Source: Bog-473 sp963804055
GTDB taxonomy: Bacteria > Actinomycetota > Acidimicrobiia > Acidimicrobiales > RAAP-2
Length of the DNA: 64,000 bases
Direction: 5' to 3'
Assembly (NCBI GenBank): GCA_963804055.1
Contig: CAWDOU010000012.1
Coordinates: 1 to 64,000, forward strand
The notes below the pieces were generated by a model. It was given only the letters and a program-made list of their open reading frames with translations. It did no database searches and was not told the DNA's origin. A program made the translations under genes and the position numbers. This document shows positions 62,501 through 64,000 of this stretch, in pieces (position 1 is the first letter of the stretch; each line of letters begins with the position of its first letter).

Positions 62501-63520
62501 TCAGGTCGTGCTGGCGGTGTCGCGCCCTTCGAGCCATCGCCGGAATCCCGCCGCATTGGAGTGGACCCCGTTCAGGGTCTCGAGCTTCGCCCTGTCCGCT
62601 TCGGCGACGTCGTCCAGGAGCGGGTCGAAACGGGCTGACAGGGCGGCGGCGATGTCGGTTCCCTCGCGATAGGCCTGTTCCGCGGTCTGGGCCCAGAGCC
62701 GCAGGGTCTCATCGGCCTCGGCCAGGAGCTCGTCGGGTTGCTCGAGGAGGCCGTAATGCGCCAAGGCGATCGCCGACGGACGCCGCGCCGCGAACTTCGC
62801 CAAGGATGCCAGCGCCTGCGCCAGGTCGAAGTCGGGCGGTGGGGTCGCGGGGCGCAGGACCCCTCCGTCGGGAAGCTTGACGCCCACGGCATCGCCGGCG
62901 AAGAGCACGCCGCTCAACGAGTCGTGCAGGCCCACGTGGTGCTTGGCGTGTCCCGGCGAATCCACCGCCACGAGGTGGCGGCCCGGGCCGACCTCAATTT
63001 CCTCCCCGTCGTCGAGGACGTGGAGACGCTCGGGAGGCGTCGGGTCGAGACGGCCGTAGAGCGAGTCGAGCAACGGGCCGTAGACACGCGCGGCGGAGTC
63101 GATCAGTCGGGAGGGGTCGGCCAGGTGCCGGGCCCCCTTCTCATGGACATAGACCGTGGCGGAAGGAAAGGCCCGCGCGACATCACCCACGCCGCCGGCA
63201 TGGTCGAGATGGATGTGCGTCACCGCCACGCCGGCCAACTCGGACGGACCGACCCCGATCTGGTCCAGCGCGGCGAGCAGGACCGGCACCGACGACTGGC
63301 TCCCCGTCTCAATCAGGACGGGGGCGGGACCTTCGATCAGGTAGCCGGCGGTGACCCGCTCCCAGCCTCCGAGCATGGTGTCGATCTCGAGGACCCCGGT
63401 TGCGATGGTGCGCGGCGGGGGCACGGCCGGGAGGGCGTCGCCGCTGACCGCGTCGTGCACATGGAGGCCGGCATCGGCATGGCGGTGGGCGCGGCCGCCG
63501 TGGGCGTGCGTGCCGCTCAC
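62501..63520 (-). CDS. Metallo-beta-lactamase-fold hydrolase
   Basis: 339 residues. The THIHLDHAGG metal motif follows the usual GYLIEGPAPVLIETG strand; SPGHAKHHVGLHDSLSGVLF has the next ligand His, then AGDAVG (Asp) and LAHYG (last His). An all-helical C-terminal region follows. The group contains lactonase- and glyoxalase II-like enzymes; substrate unknown. GTG 63520 overlaps the stop of the family-15 glycosidase frame (GTGA), suggesting coupling. Confidence 0.85.
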   Translation of the reverse strand: MSGTHAHGGRAHRHADAGLHVHDAVSGDALPAVPPPRTIATGVLEIDTMLGGWERVTAGYLIEGPAPVLIETGSQSSVPVLLAALDQIGVGPSELAGVAVTHIHLDHAGGVGDVARAFPSATVYVHEKGARHLADPSRLIDSAARVYGPLLDSLYGRLDPTPPERLHVLDDGEEIEVGPGRHLVAVDSPGHAKHHVGLHDSLSGVLFAGDAVGVKLPDGGVLRPATPPPDFDLAQALASLAKFAARRPSAIALAHYGLLEQPDELLAEADETLRLWAQTAEQAYREGTDIAAALSARFDPLLDDVAEADRAKLETLNGVHSNAAGFRRWLEGRDTASTT

Positions 63521-64000
63521 GAAGGGTCGACCGCCACGATCAGCGCGCCGCTCCGGCGCGCCGGCGCACCGCAACACGACCAAGACGCTTCATGCGGCCG
63601 ATGGTGTCGGTCGTGAGCGTGGTGTCGACGAGGACAGCGCGAGCCATCATCGGCCAGGCTCAGCGGGTCGTGGCCGCTGAGCCGGAAGGCGGAGTTGATC
63701 AAGGACACATGTGAGAAGGCTTGGGGGAAGTTCCCGATCAGGCGGCCCGACAGCGGGTCGTACTCCTCCGAGAGCAGGCCCAGGTCGTTGCGCAGGGCGA
63801 GGAGGCGCTCGAACAGCTCGACCGCCTCCTCGGCGCGCCCGATCATGTGGAGGCAGTCGACCAGCCAGAACGAGCAGGCCAGGAAGGCGCCCTCCCGTCC
63901 CGTGAGCCCATCGACGGCGCCGTCGTCGGTGGTGCGATAGCGCAACACGAACCCATGGTCCATGAGGTTCTGCCGCACCGCCTCCACCGTGCTCACCACG
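63517..64000 (-). CDS. Glycoside hydrolase family 15 protein, 3' end (partial)
   Basis: The C-terminal 160 codons of a GH15-type alpha-glycosidase (glucoamylase/trehalase-like). Motifs seen are FVLRYRTTDDGAVDGLTGRE with the catalytic-region Glu, GAFLACSFWLVDCLHMIGRA and PLSGRLIGNFPQAFSHVSLI, all characteristic of bacterial family-15 proteins. After about 63650 the last 40 codons are low-complexity. The other frame reads AVLVDTTLTTDTIGRMKRLG and would stop at 63538, so a frameshift near 63645 is likely. The rest lies beyond 64000. Confidence 0.85.
   Translation of the reverse strand, partial: VVSTVEAVRQNLMDHGFVLRYRTTDDGAVDGLTGREGAFLACSFWLVDCLHMIGRAEEAVELFERLLALRNDLGLLSEEYDPLSGRLIGNFPQAFSHVSLINSAFRLSGHDPLSLADDGSRCPRRHHAHDRHHRPHEASWSCCGAPARRSGALIVAVDPS

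Overview
High-GC (roughly two-thirds G+C) chromosomal DNA of an actinomycete-type bacterium. Supporting markers are an acyl-CoA carboxylase epsilon-like subunit, a DUF222/HNH (13E12-type) protein, an MptB-like mannosyltransferase, and the order tRNA-Thr, tRNA-Met, rpmG, tRNA-Trp, secE, nusG. Protein sequences look most like Acidimicrobiia, but that placement is an inference from memory. Many genes in 0-30 kb and some near 51 and 59 kb are interrupted by single-base frameshifts while both halves keep perfect family conservation. I read these as assembly or sequencing indels and annotate across them.

Region 1 (1-2.5 kb, minus): rpsL, rpsG and the N-terminal part of fusA (str operon). Region 2 (2.5-16.6 kb, both strands): acyl-CoA metabolism, with an acyl-CoA carboxylase beta subunit and epsilon-like partner, ethylmalonyl-CoA mutase, 3-hydroxybutyryl-CoA dehydrogenase, acetyl-CoA acetyltransferase, crotonyl-CoA carboxylase/reductase and methylmalonyl/ethylmalonyl-CoA epimerase. 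Together these are most of the ethylmalonyl-CoA pathway. Interspersed are two cyclophilins, aspartate kinase, an HNH protein and an S51-like protein lacking its serine nucleophile. Region 3 (17.2-20.0 kb, minus): sulfate activation genes cysD-cysNC. Region 4 (20-32.5 kb, minus): tRNA-Thr, tRNA-Met, rpmG, tRNA-Trp, secE, nusG, rplK, rplA, L10 leader, rplJ, rplL, rpoB, rpoC. The usual rpoC-rpsL neighbourhood is therefore split by about 17.6 kb of metabolic genes.

Region 5 (32.6-42.2 kb): GNAT acetyltransferase, MptB-like mannosyltransferase, tRNA-Tyr, YajQ, GtrA, family-1 glycosidase, thioesterase II, citrate synthase, an anchored extracytoplasmic protein and a UDP-sulfoquinovose synthase. Region 6 (42.4-52.6 kb, minus): a tightly overlapping recC-recB-recD operon preceded by rmuC. 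Region 7 (52.7-57.2 kb): phoU, asd, recR, dnaX and SRP RNA. Region 8 (57.2-62.1 kb): two universal stress proteins behind a promoter with three tandem 11-bp repeats. Then come two near-identical tRNA-Ser genes bracketing a pair of paralogous, unrecognised single-pass membrane proteins and tadA. Region 9 (62.2-64 kb): a small conserved protein, a metallo-beta-lactamase-fold hydrolase and the end of a family-15 glycosidase running off the window.

Regulatory signals: at least twelve genes have a TANNNT -10 hexamer ending 6-8 nt before the start codon and no obvious Shine-Dalgarno, the layout of leaderless transcripts. Others (ecm, phaA, cysD, gltA, phoU, the first usp gene) have clear Shine-Dalgarno sites. 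The best candidate for undescribed biology is the paralogous membrane-protein pair at 58.6-61.3 kb, together with the 54-bp segment its second member shares with the 5' end of tadA.
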